64,000 nt of DNA from JACDAN01 sp035707105 (GTDB lineage Bacteria > Actinomycetota > Thermoleophilia > Gaiellales > Gaiellaceae). Each line of letters opens with the position of its first letter. The stretch's first letter is position 1. The translations under genes and the position numbers were made by a program. Below, in pieces: positions 7,930-15,311 of the stretch. The notes under the pieces are model-generated. The model was given only the letters and a program-made list of their open reading frames with translations, searched no databases and had not been told where the DNA came from. Location of the stretch: contig DASSUI010000056.1 of assembly GCA_035707105.1 (NCBI GenBank), positions 1 through 64,000 on the forward strand, read 5' to 3'.

Positions 7930-8745
7930 TCAGACGGCCTTGAAGTGATCCCAGCCGGTCAGTGCGTACGGGCGGCCCTCGCGGAGGAGCTGCACGCCCT
8001 CACCCTCCTCGCAGCGGCCGATGACGTGGAAGTCCGGCTCGGGAACGGCTGCGAGCAGCTCGAAGTCCTCGCCGAAGCCGAGGTCGTCGATCGTCGCACC
8101 CGGCGCGAGCGGGATGCGGTCGAGGTCGATCACGCACTGCACGCCTGAGCGGTGGGCGATGTGGCCGGCGTCGCGGGCGATCCCGTCGGAGATGTCGAGC
8201 ATCGCATGCGCCGTGGCGGCGAGGCGGCGGCCCTCCTCGATCCTCACCGGCGGGCGCAGATAACGCTGCTGCCGGAACGCGGCGCCGGCGGCACCGAGCG
8301 GCCCGGTCACGACGAGGAGGTCGCCCGGCCGCGCACCGGTGCGGCCGGGAACCCGCTCCGACCGGCCCAGCGCGGTCACCGAGAGGATCAGGCTCTCCGC
8401 CCGCGTGGTGTCGCCGCCCACGACCGGTACGCCGAGCTCGCCGATCCCCTCGTACAGCTCGAGGAGGTCGTCGACCCGGGCTTCCGGCGTGGTACCGAGC
8501 GAGACGACCAGGGCAACGGGCTCGGCGCCCGATGCGGCGAGGTCGCTCAGGTTGACGGCGCCCGCGCGGTAGCCGAGGTCCCGGAACGAGATCCAGGAGA
8601 GGCCGAAGTGCACGCCTTCGACGAGCGCGTCCTGCGTAACCACGAGGCCGTCGACCTGGGCGGCGTCGTGCTCGATCGCCTCCGCAAGGCCGCGCCGCTC
8701 CAGCTCCTCGAGGAAGCCGAGCTCCCCGAGCTCAGAGAGCAGCAC
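7930..8745 (-). CDS. thiL: Thiamine-monophosphate kinase
   Basis: ThiL phosphorylates thiamine monophosphate to thiamine diphosphate, the last biosynthetic step. The 271-residue protein shows the PurM/ThiL fold marks: HDAAQVDGLVVTQDALVEGVHF (the canonical DDAA is HDAA here), GYRAGAVNLSDLAASGAEP for Mg-ATP binding, VVGGDTTRA, and MLDISDGIARD. It is shorter than the usual ~320 because the C-terminal region is reduced (GEDFELLAAVPE is still present). The GTG start at 8745 lies 14 bases inside thiE. It is the final gene of the riboswitch-controlled thi operon. Confidence 0.92.
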   Translation of the reverse strand: MLLSELGELGFLEELERRGLAEAIEHDAAQVDGLVVTQDALVEGVHFGLSWISFRDLGYRAGAVNLSDLAASGAEPVALVVSLGTTPEARVDDLLELYEGIGELGVPVVGGDTTRAESLILSVTALGRSERVPGRTGARPGDLLVVTGPLGAAGAAFRQQRYLRPPVRIEEGRRLAATAHAMLDISDGIARDAGHIAHRSGVQCVIDLDRIPLAPGATIDDLGFGEDFELLAAVPEPDFHVIGRCEEGEGVQLLREGRPYALTGWDHFKAV

Positions 8746-9283
8746 GGATCCTTGCCGCGTCGCGGGCCGACCGGATCACCGCGACGCCGGTGGCGCCGGC
8801 CTCGATGCAGGCTCGGGCGTTCGTCGCTTCGATCCCGCCGATGGCGACGACCGGGATCGAGACGGCTTCGCTGATCGCGGCCAGCCCCTCGAGCCCGATG
8901 GGCGGGTCGGCGTCTTCTTTGCTCGGCGTGGCCCAGACCGGGCCGGCGCCGATGTAGCTCGCACCGTGCTTGGCCGCCTGGAGCGCTTCGTCCACCGTCG
9001 CCGCCGAGCGGCCGAGGAGGAGCTGCGTCTGGATCGCGAGCTCGACGCCGGGGTCGTCGCGACCGAGATGGACGCCGTCGGCGCGAAGCTCGACCGCCGC
9101 GTCGACGTCGTCGTTGACGACGAACGTCAGGCCGGTGTCGTCGCAGAGGTCGCGGAACGGCCGGCCGCGCTCGACGAGTTCGTCGGTGGACAGGCCCTTG
9201 AGGCGGAGCTGAATGACGGTGGCGCCGCCGTCCGCCGCGATCCGGGCGGTCTCCAGGTCGTCGACGATCGCGTGAAGCCTCAT
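8732..9283 (-). CDS. thiE: Thiamine-phosphate synthase
   Basis: ThiE joins HMP pyrophosphate and the thiazole phosphate to give thiamine monophosphate. This 183-residue TIM barrel has the pyrophosphate-binding VIQLRLKGLS, the loop VNDDVDAAVELRADGVHLGR, the SYIGAGPVWATPSKED phosphate site and the C-terminal PVVAIGGIEA. All are standard positions. It is a little short at the N-terminus (MRLHAIVDD). The ATG at 9283 overlaps the thiM stop by 4 bases, and its own end overlaps thiL by 14. It sits in the middle of the thi operon. Confidence 0.93.
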   Translation of the reverse strand: MRLHAIVDDLETARIAADGGATVIQLRLKGLSTDELVERGRPFRDLCDDTGLTFVVNDDVDAAVELRADGVHLGRDDPGVELAIQTQLLLGRSAATVDEALQAAKHGASYIGAGPVWATPSKEDADPPIGLEGLAAISEAVSIPVVAIGGIEATNARACIEAGATGVAVIRSARDAARIRAAL

Positions 9284-10068
9284 TCGGCGACGTTCGCCCG
9301 TCCGTCGAGCGAGCCGGGGTCGAGGTTGTAGAGCGCGTCGTAGAGCGCCGCGTGGAACGTCCCGGGGCCGCGCGCTCCGCGCGCTGCGTCCTCGCCCGCG
9401 ACGCCGAAGGCGACGAGCGCCTCCACGGCCGCCTCGACCGCCTCCGAGGGCTTGGCGGCGAGAAAGGACCCGGTGACTGCCGTGGACATGCAGCCGGTAC
9501 CTGAGACGGTGCCGAGCAGCTCGTGGCCGTTCGCGATCGCCACGACGCGCTCACCGTCCGAGACGTGGTCGATCGGACCGGTGACCGCGACGACGGTGCC
9601 GAGGGCGCGGGCGGCCTCGCGCGCGAGGTCGGCGGCCGAGTCGTCCGCGTCGATCGACTCGACGCCGCGGATCTCGGCCTGTCGGCCGGCGAGGGTCGCG
9701 ACCTCCGCCGCATTTCCGCGGACCACGGTGATCTCGAGCTCGTCGAGCAAGCGCCGCGCGGTGTCGGTGCGGTAGCGGGTCGCGCCGGCGCCGACGGGAT
9801 CGAGGACGATCGGCGCCCCCGTTGCCTTTCCGGCGAGGAGCATCGCGTCGACCCAGTGGTTGGAGAGCGTGCCGATGTTGAGGACGAGCGCGCCGGCGAC
9901 GGCGGCCATCTCCTCCACCTCCTGCGGCGCGTGGGCCATCACCGGAAGCGCGCCGAGGGAGAGGGTCGCGTTCGCCGTCTCGTTCATGACGACGTAGTTC
10001 GTGATCTGGTGGATGAGCGGCCTACGCGCGCGCAGCTCGCGCAGTGTCGCCCCGGGCGAGATCGCCAT
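9280..10068 (-). CDS. thiM: Hydroxyethylthiazole kinase
   Basis: ThiM phosphorylates 4-methyl-5-(2-hydroxyethyl)thiazole, a salvage route to the thiazole half of thiamine. The 262-residue ribokinase-like protein shows RPLIHQITNYVVMNETAN (substrate pocket), VLDPVGAGATRYR, VVRGNAAEVATLAG and the anion hole with catalytic Cys in LGTVSGTGCMSTAV. ATG at 10068 is the typical family start, giving a 47-base overlap with thiD. Together with ThiD it indicates salvage of both thiamine precursors. The de novo genes thiC and thiG are not in this window. Confidence 0.93.
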   Translation of the reverse strand: MAISPGATLRELRARRPLIHQITNYVVMNETANATLSLGALPVMAHAPQEVEEMAAVAGALVLNIGTLSNHWVDAMLLAGKATGAPIVLDPVGAGATRYRTDTARRLLDELEITVVRGNAAEVATLAGRQAEIRGVESIDADDSAADLAREAARALGTVVAVTGPIDHVSDGERVVAIANGHELLGTVSGTGCMSTAVTGSFLAAKPSEAVEAAVEALVAFGVAGEDAARGARGPGTFHAALYDALYNLDPGSLDGRANVAE

Positions 10069-10855
10069 CGCGCTCCTTGACGTCGAGGATGTCCACTGGG
10101 CCTTCGCCGGCGCCGATCTCGACGAGCCCGTTGCGAACGGCGGAGGCAGCCGCTGCGGCCGCGCCGCGGCTTGCCTCCTCGATGGTGTGCCCGTGTGCAA
10201 GGAGCGCCGCGAGCGTGGCGGAATGCGTGCAGCCGGCGCCGTGCGTCGCGGCGACGTCGATGCGCTCGACCGGGATCTCGACATGGCGCTCGCCGTCGAA
10301 GAGGTGGTCGACCGCCTCGGGCCCGTGTCCGCCGGTGACGACGACGGCGGGGGCGCCTGCCTCGACGATCGCCTCCGCCAGCGCGCGCCGCTCGCCAGGG
10401 ACTGTCCCTCGGACGTGCCCCGCGAGGGCCTGTGCTTCGTGCCAATTCGGCGTCACGACCGTCGCGAGGGGAAACAGCTCGCGCACGAGCACGTCGACCG
10501 CGTCATCCTGCAGGAGCTTCGCGCCGCTGCTTGCAACCATCACGGGGTCGACGACGAGCGGGACCGGGTGGTCGGCGAGATAGTCGGCGACGGTCCCGAT
10601 CAGCTCGCGCGAGAACAGCATCCCCGTCTTCGCGGCGTCCACGCCGATGTCGTCGAACACGGCCTCGAGCTGCGCCCGCACGAACTCCGGCGGCGCCTCG
10701 TGGACGGCGGTCACGCCGACCGTGCTCTGCGCCGTCAGCGCGACGATCGCGCTCATCCCGTGGCACCCGGCTGCGGCGAACGCCTTCAGATCGGCCTGGA
10801 TCCCGGCGCCGCCCCCGGAATCGGAGCCCGCGATCGTCAAGCAACGAGGAACCAT
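10022..10855 (-). CDS. thiD: Hydroxymethylpyrimidine/phosphomethylpyrimidine kinase
   Basis: ThiD phosphorylates HMP and HMP-P to HMP-PP, the pyrimidine donor for ThiE. This 277-residue ribokinase-fold enzyme has the N-terminal CLTIAGSDSGGGAGIQADLK, the Mg/phosphate loop VVDPVMVASSG, TPNWHEAQAL, and the anion hole around THGAGCTHSATLAA, with the catalytic Cys replaced in register as AGCTHS (canonical GTGCT). ATG 10855 is preceded by GGGAGG inside the riboswitch 3' end. It is the first gene of the operon and directly under TPP control. A short acidic/basic tail follows the kinase fold. Confidence 0.93.
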   Translation of the reverse strand: MVPRCLTIAGSDSGGGAGIQADLKAFAAAGCHGMSAIVALTAQSTVGVTAVHEAPPEFVRAQLEAVFDDIGVDAAKTGMLFSRELIGTVADYLADHPVPLVVDPVMVASSGAKLLQDDAVDVLVRELFPLATVVTPNWHEAQALAGHVRGTVPGERRALAEAIVEAGAPAVVVTGGHGPEAVDHLFDGERHVEIPVERIDVAATHGAGCTHSATLAALLAHGHTIEEASRGAAAAAASAVRNGLVEIGAGEGPVDILDVKERDGDLARGDTARAARA

Positions 10856-10856
10856 C

Positions 10857-10937
10857 TGCCTCCCTTCGCCGGCATGACCCGGATCAGGTTCGACGGGTGT
10901 GTTCTCAGCCGCCCCCGCGGCACCCCGGTGAGCGGAG
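10857..10937 (-). ncRNA. TPP riboswitch (THI element)
   Basis: Read on the minus strand, this leader shows the THI-box landmarks in order: the P1/P2 side CACCGGGGTGCC, the invariant GGCTGAGA, a short P3 arm, ACCCG..GAACCTGATC, GGGTCATGCC and the closing GAAGGGA. It fills nearly the whole 83-bp gap between the NHL gene and thiD. The closing strand carries GGGAGG, only a few bases before the thiD ATG. TPP binding would therefore most simply hide the ribosome-binding site (translational control). There is no separate terminator stem with a U-tract. Confidence 0.93.
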
Positions 10938-10938
10938 T

Positions 10939-12108
10939 CTAGCGGCGGCGAACCGTCTGGATCTTCCCCGAAGGATCGACCAGACGAAGACGGCCGGCCG
11001 CGCCGCTCTGGAGGACGAGCAGAGTCCCGTTCGCCGTCGTCACGACGTCGAACGGCTCGTCGAGGCGAGCAGCGGTGGCCGGGCCGCCGTCGCCGCTGTT
11101 CCCCCGCACGCCGGTACCGGCCACGACCGCCTTCGTCCCGGCGCGATCGACCCGGGATACGCGGTAGCCGTCTCGCTCCGCGACGTAGAGGGCGCCGTCC
11201 GCGTCGAAGGCCAGGCCGGCAGGCCGTGTCGCAGCCGCGTAGGCGGTGATCACCTGCGTCGCCGGATCGATCCGGCGGACGCGGTCGTTCCCGGTATCGG
11301 CGACGAACAGCGCGCCGTCCGGGCCGACGGCGAGACCATGCGGCGCATCGACCTCCGCCTGCAGCGCCGGCCCGCCGTCGCCTCCGCCGCCCCGCGTGCC
11401 GGTGCCGGCGTACGGGATGACCGCTCCCGTCCCGCCGTCGATCCTGAAGATTCGCGCGACGGTGGAGAAGTACAGGTTCCCGGCAGGGTCGATCGCGAGC
11501 GGGCCGACGTCCTCACGCGCGTCGGCGATCGCCGTCGTGCCTCCGCCGCTCCCGACTCGAACGACACGACTCTCCGACGTGGCGAAGAGGGTGCCGGAGG
11601 ACGTGAGGACGATCCCGTAGGGCTGGACGATCCGCGCGACCGATGTGTCCCGCCCGGTCGCCAGATCGATGCGAACGATCCTCGACCGGCCGCTCTCGGC
11701 GACGAGCAGCGACCCGCTCGGCTCCAGGACCGCCTCGGTCGGATAGACGAGAAGCATCGGAGCAGGCGCGCGAACGACGATCGTGCCGAGCGGAAATCGT
11801 TTCCCTCCCAGCCGGGCGGTGAGCGTCCACCGACCCGGAGCCGGAAAGACGATCCGCGCCCGATACCGGTCTCCCGCCGCTCTCCGGGCGGTCGCAGCGA
11901 CGCGGCGCCGCCCAAGCGTCGCGGTCACGGCGAGGGCGGCCGGACGGCTCCCGCGCACGTGAAGTACGGCCGTCCAGGGTCTGCCGGCGACAGCTCCCGC
12001 GCGGGACGACGCCAGGGAGACCTCCGGACGCTTCGCCGTCGCGGCCGAGCCGACCGCCGCGGCAAGGAGAAGCGCGGCGACGACCATGGCCCCGGCCCGG
12101 ATCCGCAT
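10939..12108 (-). CDS. Secreted or lipid-free exported NHL-repeat (beta-propeller) protein
   Basis: This 389-residue protein starts with a signal peptide (MRIRAGAMVVAALLLAAAVG, cleaved near SAATA). Next come a ~90-residue beta-rich domain (PRR..GRWTLTARLGG) and at least five NHL-type blades. The blades are visible as repeated patterns: PYGIVLTSSGTLFATSES, GPLAIDPAGNLYFST, PHGLAVGPDGALFVADTGNDRVRRID, PAGLAFDADGALYVAERDGYRVSRVD, and PFDVVTTANGTLLVLQ. Two blades carry GTGxRGxxGDGGPA inserts, as in teneurin-like NHL proteins. The ligand and role are unknown. The ATG at 12108 is the only start that exposes the signal peptide. It ends just before the thi riboswitch, so read-through into thi is possible. 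Confidence 0.75.
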   Translation of the reverse strand: MRIRAGAMVVAALLLAAAVGSAATAKRPEVSLASSRAGAVAGRPWTAVLHVRGSRPAALAVTATLGRRRVAATARRAAGDRYRARIVFPAPGRWTLTARLGGKRFPLGTIVVRAPAPMLLVYPTEAVLEPSGSLLVAESGRSRIVRIDLATGRDTSVARIVQPYGIVLTSSGTLFATSESRVVRVGSGGGTTAIADAREDVGPLAIDPAGNLYFSTVARIFRIDGGTGAVIPYAGTGTRGGGGDGGPALQAEVDAPHGLAVGPDGALFVADTGNDRVRRIDPATQVITAYAAATRPAGLAFDADGALYVAERDGYRVSRVDRAGTKAVVAGTGVRGNSGDGGPATAARLDEPFDVVTTANGTLLVLQSGAAGRLRLVDPSGKIQTVRRR

Positions 12109-12155
12109 AGTGATTCCTCTACACCGGCCGGCGTGGTGAGGTTCCGGGCCGGGGC

Positions 12156-12161
12156 TAGCAT
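12156..12161 (+). promoter_or_regulatory. -10 hexamer TAGCAT before helicase gene
   Basis: TAGCAT (4 of 6 consensus) is followed by 6 bases and then the GTG at 12168. No Shine-Dalgarno lies between, so the helicase mRNA is probably leaderless. Confidence 0.45.
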
Positions 12162-12167
12162 CGACGC

Positions 12168-14399
12168 GTGGCAGTCGAGGCAGTCCAGTGGACCGATCTG
12201 CTCGAAGGCGAGGAGGTCGCGTACGTCGGCGGCGAGCCGGCGCGGCCACCCCGGTTCGCGCCGCTCCCCGACGACCTCCACCCGAAGGTCCGGGACGCCC
12301 TCGCCGACCGCGGGATCGAGCGACTCTTCACCCACCAGGCCGACGCCTGGGACGCGGCGGCCCGCGGCGAGCACCTCGTCGTCTCGACGGGAACCGCGTC
12401 GGGCAAGACGCTCGCGTTCAACCTGCCGGTCCTGGACGCGCTGGCCCGCGAGCCGAAGACCCGCGCGCTGTATCTCTACCCCACGAAGGCGCTTGCACAG
12501 GACCAGATCCGCGCCCTCACGGAGCTTCGGCCGCACGGCGTCAAGCCCGCGATCTACGACGGTGACACCGAGTCGAGCCGCCGCTGGCAGATCCGCAAGT
12601 GGTCGAACCTCATCCTGACCAACCCGGACATGCTCCACGTCGGCGTCCTGCCACACCACGACCGCTGGGGCGACGTCCTCCACAACCTCCGCTACATCGT
12701 GATCGACGAGGCGCACGTCTACCGCGGCGTCTTCGGCTCGCACGTCGGGAACGTCCTGCGCCGCCTCCGCCGGCTCGCCCGGATCTACGGCGCGGACCCG
12801 CAGTTCCTGCTCGCCTCGGCCACGATCGCAAACCCCGGCGAGCTCGTCCACCGGCTCCTCGGCATCGAGGCGACGGTGATCGAGCACGACGGCGCGCCGA
12901 AGGCCGAGCGGACGATCCTGCTCTGGAACCCGCCGCTCACCGACGAGGAGCTCGGGCTCCGGGCCAGCGCGCTCGGGGAGGCCGCCCGCCTCCTGGCCTC
13001 GCTCGTCGAGCGCGGCGTCAGGACGCTCTGCTTCGCGAAGAGCCGGAAGTCGGCCGAGCTCGTCCACCGCTTCACCGCCCAGCGCCTCGGGGACGCCACG
13101 CGCCTCTCGCCCTACCGGGCCGGCTATACGCCCGCGCAGCGGCGCGAGATCGAGCGCCGCCTCGTCGAGGGCGACCTCCTCGGCGTCAGCGCGACGAACG
13201 CGCTCGAGCTGGGGATCGACGTCGGCCTGCTCGACGCGGTCATCTGCGTGGGCTTCCCGGGGACCGTCGCGAGCCTGCGCCAGCAATGGGGGCGGGCGGG
13301 GCGCCGCGGCCACGGCCTCGCCGCGCTCGTCGCGACCGAGGACGCGCTCGACCAGTTCTTCATGCGCGACCCAGAGGCGCTGCTCGACCGCCGCGTCGAG
13401 GCGGCGATCCTCGACCACGCGAACCCACGCGTCCTCGACGGACATGTCCGCACCGCCGCTTTCGAGGCCCCGCTCGACCAGGACGACGCCGCCACGCTCG
13501 GGCCCGAGGCCCTCGTACGCGCGGCCGAGATCCCGGACCTTCGCCGCAAGGACGGCGGCTTCGTCTGGGCGGGACGGGACTACCCGGCCGGCCGCTTCGG
13601 GCTCCGTTCCGCGACGCCAGACCCCTTCACCGTCGTCGACGTCTCGACGGGCTCGCTGCTCGGCCTCGTCGAGCGGGAGCGCGCGTACTCGACGGTCCAC
13701 CAGGGCGCCGTCTACCTGCACCTCGGGGAGTCGTACCGCGTCGCCGAGCTCGACCTCGAGAAGCGCACCGCCCTCGTTGAGCCCTATGTCGGCGACGAGT
13801 ACACGCAGGCGAAGAAGGACACGATGACCGCGATCGACGAGCCGCTTCGGACCGAGCGGCGCCTCGGGCTCGACCTCTCCTTCGGCCGCGTGTCCGTCAC
13901 CGAGCAGGTCGTCGCGTACCAGCGCAAGCGGATCGGCGACAACGAGACGATCGAGACGGTCCCGCTCGACCTCCCGGAGACGACGTTCGACACCGAGGCC
14001 GTCTGGTTCGTGCCGGAGGACTGGATGCTCGAGGGGCTGACCGACATGCCGAAGCTGCTCGGCTCCCTCCACGCGGCCGAGCACGCCCTGATCGCACTGC
14101 TGCCCCTGTGGGCGATGTGCGACCGCTGGGACATCGGCGGCCTCTCCACCAACCTGCACTTCCAGACCGGCCGACCCACCATCTTCGTCTACGACGGCCA
14201 CGCCGGCGGCGTGGGGATCAACGAGCGCGGCTTCGAGGTCTTTGAGGGTTGGGCCGCGGACACCGCCCGGATGCTCGAGGGTTGCCCGTGCGACCACGGC
14301 TGCCCGTCCTGCGTCCAGTCGCCGAAGTGCGGAAACCTGAACGAGCCGCTCGACAAGGCGGGCGCGCTCGAGCTCCTGCAGCGCATGCTGTCGATCTAG
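12168..14399 (+). CDS. DEAH-box helicase of the MrfA/YprA (Hrq1-like) family
   Basis: This 743-residue superfamily 2 DNA helicase has Walker A STGTASGKT (75-81), motif Ia YPTKALAQDQ, DEAH at 180-183, motif III ASATIANP, motif V SATNALELGIDVG and motif VI QQWGRAGRRG. The C-terminal DUF1998 zinc site is the four-cysteine cluster CPCDHGCPSC plus the Cys of SPKCGN. Bacillus MrfA removes mitomycin crosslinks independently of UvrABC, and this protein has the same layout. It probably acts in crosslink or bulky-lesion repair. GTG 12168 follows a -10 directly. Codon use matches its neighbours, so there is no sign of recent transfer. Confidence 0.88.
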   Translation: MAVEAVQWTDLLEGEEVAYVGGEPARPPRFAPLPDDLHPKVRDALADRGIERLFTHQADAWDAAARGEHLVVSTGTASGKTLAFNLPVLDALAREPKTRALYLYPTKALAQDQIRALTELRPHGVKPAIYDGDTESSRRWQIRKWSNLILTNPDMLHVGVLPHHDRWGDVLHNLRYIVIDEAHVYRGVFGSHVGNVLRRLRRLARIYGADPQFLLASATIANPGELVHRLLGIEATVIEHDGAPKAERTILLWNPPLTDEELGLRASALGEAARLLASLVERGVRTLCFAKSRKSAELVHRFTAQRLGDATRLSPYRAGYTPAQRREIERRLVEGDLLGVSATNALELGIDVGLLDAVICVGFPGTVASLRQQWGRAGRRGHGLAALVATEDALDQFFMRDPEALLDRRVEAAILDHANPRVLDGHVRTAAFEAPLDQDDAATLGPEALVRAAEIPDLRRKDGGFVWAGRDYPAGRFGLRSATPDPFTVVDVSTGSLLGLVERERAYSTVHQGAVYLHLGESYRVAELDLEKRTALVEPYVGDEYTQAKKDTMTAIDEPLRTERRLGLDLSFGRVSVTEQVVAYQRKRIGDNETIETVPLDLPETTFDTEAVWFVPEDWMLEGLTDMPKLLGSLHAAEHALIALLPLWAMCDRWDIGGLSTNLHFQTGRPTIFVYDGHAGGVGINERGFEVFEGWAADTARMLEGCPCDHGCPSCVQSPKCGNLNEPLDKAGALELLQRMLSI

Positions 14400-14446
14400 G
14401 CCGTTCCCGTTCGTCGTCCCTGTGCAAGCGACGAAAGGAGGAGGCG

Positions 14447-14593
14447 GTGAAGCGCCTTCCGAGAAACCTGATCGAGCGTGAGACCGCACGGCAGCGGGCG
14501 GTCACCGAGCTCCGCCACCACGACCCGTACGGGCCGCCCGAGCTGCTGTTCGCGCACGAGGCGATGTTGATCCGGCTGCTGGCAGCCCGTTAG
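14447..14593 (+). CDS. 48-residue small protein, function unknown
   Basis: A short frame starts at GTG 14447 behind one of the strongest ribosome-binding sites in the window (AAAGGAGGAGG, 14435-14445). The product begins MKRLPRNLIERETARQ and ends FAHEAMLIRLLAAR; it is amphipathic, with net positive charge at the start. There are no membrane segments or known motif. It lies 11 bases before the first YCII gene, which has its own AAAGGAG, so it looks like the first cistron of the YCII/ECF operon. The SD strength and operon position support it being real. I do not recognise the family. Confidence 0.55.
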   Translation: MKRLPRNLIERETARQRAVTELRHHDPYGPPELLFAHEAMLIRLLAAR

Positions 14594-14604
14594 AAAGGAG
14601 ACGC

Positions 14605-14949
14605 ATGGAATTCCTGGCCCTGATCCACGGAGACGAGAACGGCTGGGCGGCGATGAGCGACGAGGAGCGCCAGGCCGTCTACCAGCGGTACACGGCGTTC
14701 TCGGAGCGCCCCGAGGTCGTCGGCGGCGCCGAGCTGCAGGAGACGACCACGGCGACGACCGTCCGGGTGCGGAACGGCGACTCGGTGGTCACGGACGGCC
14801 CGTACGCCGAGGTGAAGGAAGCGCTCGGCGGCTTCTTCATCCTCGAGGCCGACTCGATCGACGACGCCTGTCGGCTCGCGGCCGAAATCCCGGCGGCAGA
14901 GCACGGCGCCGTCGAGGTCCGCCCCGTCTACGTCCGAGAAGAGAGCTGA
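14605..14949 (+). CDS. YCII/DGPF-domain protein 1
   Basis: This 114-residue protein has the YCII-related (DGPF) fold. It shows MEFLALIHGDENGW, a strand-turn TTVRVRNGDSVVTDGPYAEVKEALGGFF holding the DGPY form of the DGPF motif, and EVRPVY at the end. DGPF proteins are the conserved neighbours of ECF42 sigma factors; their biochemistry is unsettled. A clear AAAGGAG precedes the ATG. One base separates it from the next, paralogous gene (about 40% alike by eye), suggesting tandem duplication. Confidence 0.85.
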   Translation: MEFLALIHGDENGWAAMSDEERQAVYQRYTAFSERPEVVGGAELQETTTATTVRVRNGDSVVTDGPYAEVKEALGGFFILEADSIDDACRLAAEIPAAEHGAVEVRPVYVREES

Positions 14950-14950
14950 G

Positions 14951-15310
14951 ATGCGCTACGCCATGCTGATCTACAACGACCAGGAGCCGTGGTTCGATCT
15001 CTCCGAGGAGGAGGCGGCGAAGCAGAGCGAGGAATCGCTGCCGAAGTGGTACGCGTTCTTCGAGCAGCTGAACGAGGCCGACCCGAACTCGCTGGGCAAG
15101 GAGCTCGACGACATCCGCACCGCCAAGACGGTCCGCGTCCGGGACGGCGAGGTGCTGATCACGGACGGCCCCTTCGCGGAGACGAAGGAGCAGCTCGGCG
15201 GTTTCTTCGACACGAACCTGCCGGATCTCGACACGGCCCTCGCGGTCGCCGCGAAGATCCCGGCCTCGGAGTACGGCTCGATCGAGGTGCGCCCCGTCGT
15301 CGAGCAGTGA
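14951..15310 (+). CDS. YCII/DGPF-domain protein 2
   Basis: This 119-residue paralogue of the preceding protein has MRYAMLIYNDQEPWF, then TVRVRDGEVLITDGPFAETKEQLGGFF with a textbook DGPF motif, and IEVRPVV at the end. Family members have a dimeric ferredoxin-like fold and are usually encoded next to, and often controlled by, an ECF42 sigma factor. The sigma gene follows with a one-base gap between the TGA here and its proposed CTG start. The ATG at 14951 is unambiguous. The function is unknown; a link to stress or redox response is only inferred from context. Confidence 0.87.
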   Translation: MRYAMLIYNDQEPWFDLSEEEAAKQSEESLPKWYAFFEQLNEADPNSLGKELDDIRTAKTVRVRDGEVLITDGPFAETKEQLGGFFDTNLPDLDTALAVAAKIPASEYGSIEVRPVVEQ

Positions 15311-15311
15311 C

